This document shows, in pieces, positions 5,272 to 5,298 of a DNA stretch of 5,298 bases (its first letter is position 1; each line of letters opens with the position of its first letter). The DNA is from Phycisphaerales bacterium. GTDB taxonomy: Bacteria; Planctomycetota; Phycisphaerae; Tepidisphaerales; Tepidisphaeraceae. The stretch covers positions 1 through 5,298 of the forward strand of contig JAQGHK010000606.1 in NCBI GenBank assembly GCA_028288875.1, written 5' to 3'. The notes below the pieces were generated by a model. It saw nothing but the letters and a program-made list of their open reading frames with translations. It ran no database searches and had not been told where the DNA came from. Both the position numbers and the translations under genes were made by a program.

Positions 5272-5298
5272 ACAAAGGCGGAAGACCGAACCTCGCGT

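Noticed and set aside
2762..5275. Long open frame of 837 codons on the minus strand
   Set aside because: It is the antisense shadow of the glycosyltransferase/TPR gene (recognisable domains are on the plus strand), is very rich in Arg, Gly, Asp and His, and starts inside the heptamer repeat.
5237..5298. Possible CRISPR array or terminator at the right end
   Set aside because: Units are 7 bases with no spacers, and no GC-rich hairpin with a T-run is present.

Overview
The window is GC-rich and most likely comes from a planctomycete or a similar environmental bacterium of the PVC group. This is an inference from the gene content: PEP-CTERM (exosortase-sorted) surface proteins, a pseudopilin with a type II secretion/type IV pilin-like leader, a large multi-membrane-span glycosyltransferase with C-terminal TPR repeats, and GCAGARG heptamer repeats. 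No taxonomic marker gene is present.

Layout. Two transcription units diverge from a control region at about 2377-2911. The leftward unit (minus strand) starts at a predicted promoter (2827-2855) and runs straight into a well-conserved cobalamin (B12) riboswitch (about 2619-2816). A roughly 240-base structured leader follows. Next comes a 646-codon gene (436-2376) whose product looks like two complete PEP-CTERM surface proteins joined in frame. Module 1 is a secreted beta-propeller-like domain ending in VPEP, a hydrophobic helix and RRRRK. Module 2 begins at once with a signal-peptide-like segment and ends in its own TPEP sorting tail. One base after its stop, a pseudopilin gene opens at a TTG codon (434) and runs off the left edge. 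The rightward unit (plus strand) is a 774-codon membrane glycosyltransferase-like protein with TPR repeats (2912-5236), followed directly by a short heptamer repeat (5237-5271).

How it may work together. The riboswitch places the surface-protein/pseudopilin unit under corrinoid control. Module 1 looks like a beta-propeller, and module 2 resembles, from memory, a class of cell-surface proteins found in corrinoid-uptake loci of Bacteroidetes. The most interesting reading is therefore a corrinoid-capture surface system anchored by PEP-CTERM/exosortase sorting instead of lipidation, possibly made as a polyprotein. That function is inferred; the sequence directly shows the riboswitch, the sorting signals and the fused reading frame. 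The divergent glycosyltransferase shares an overlapping promoter region and could modify surface proteins, but no direct link is visible.
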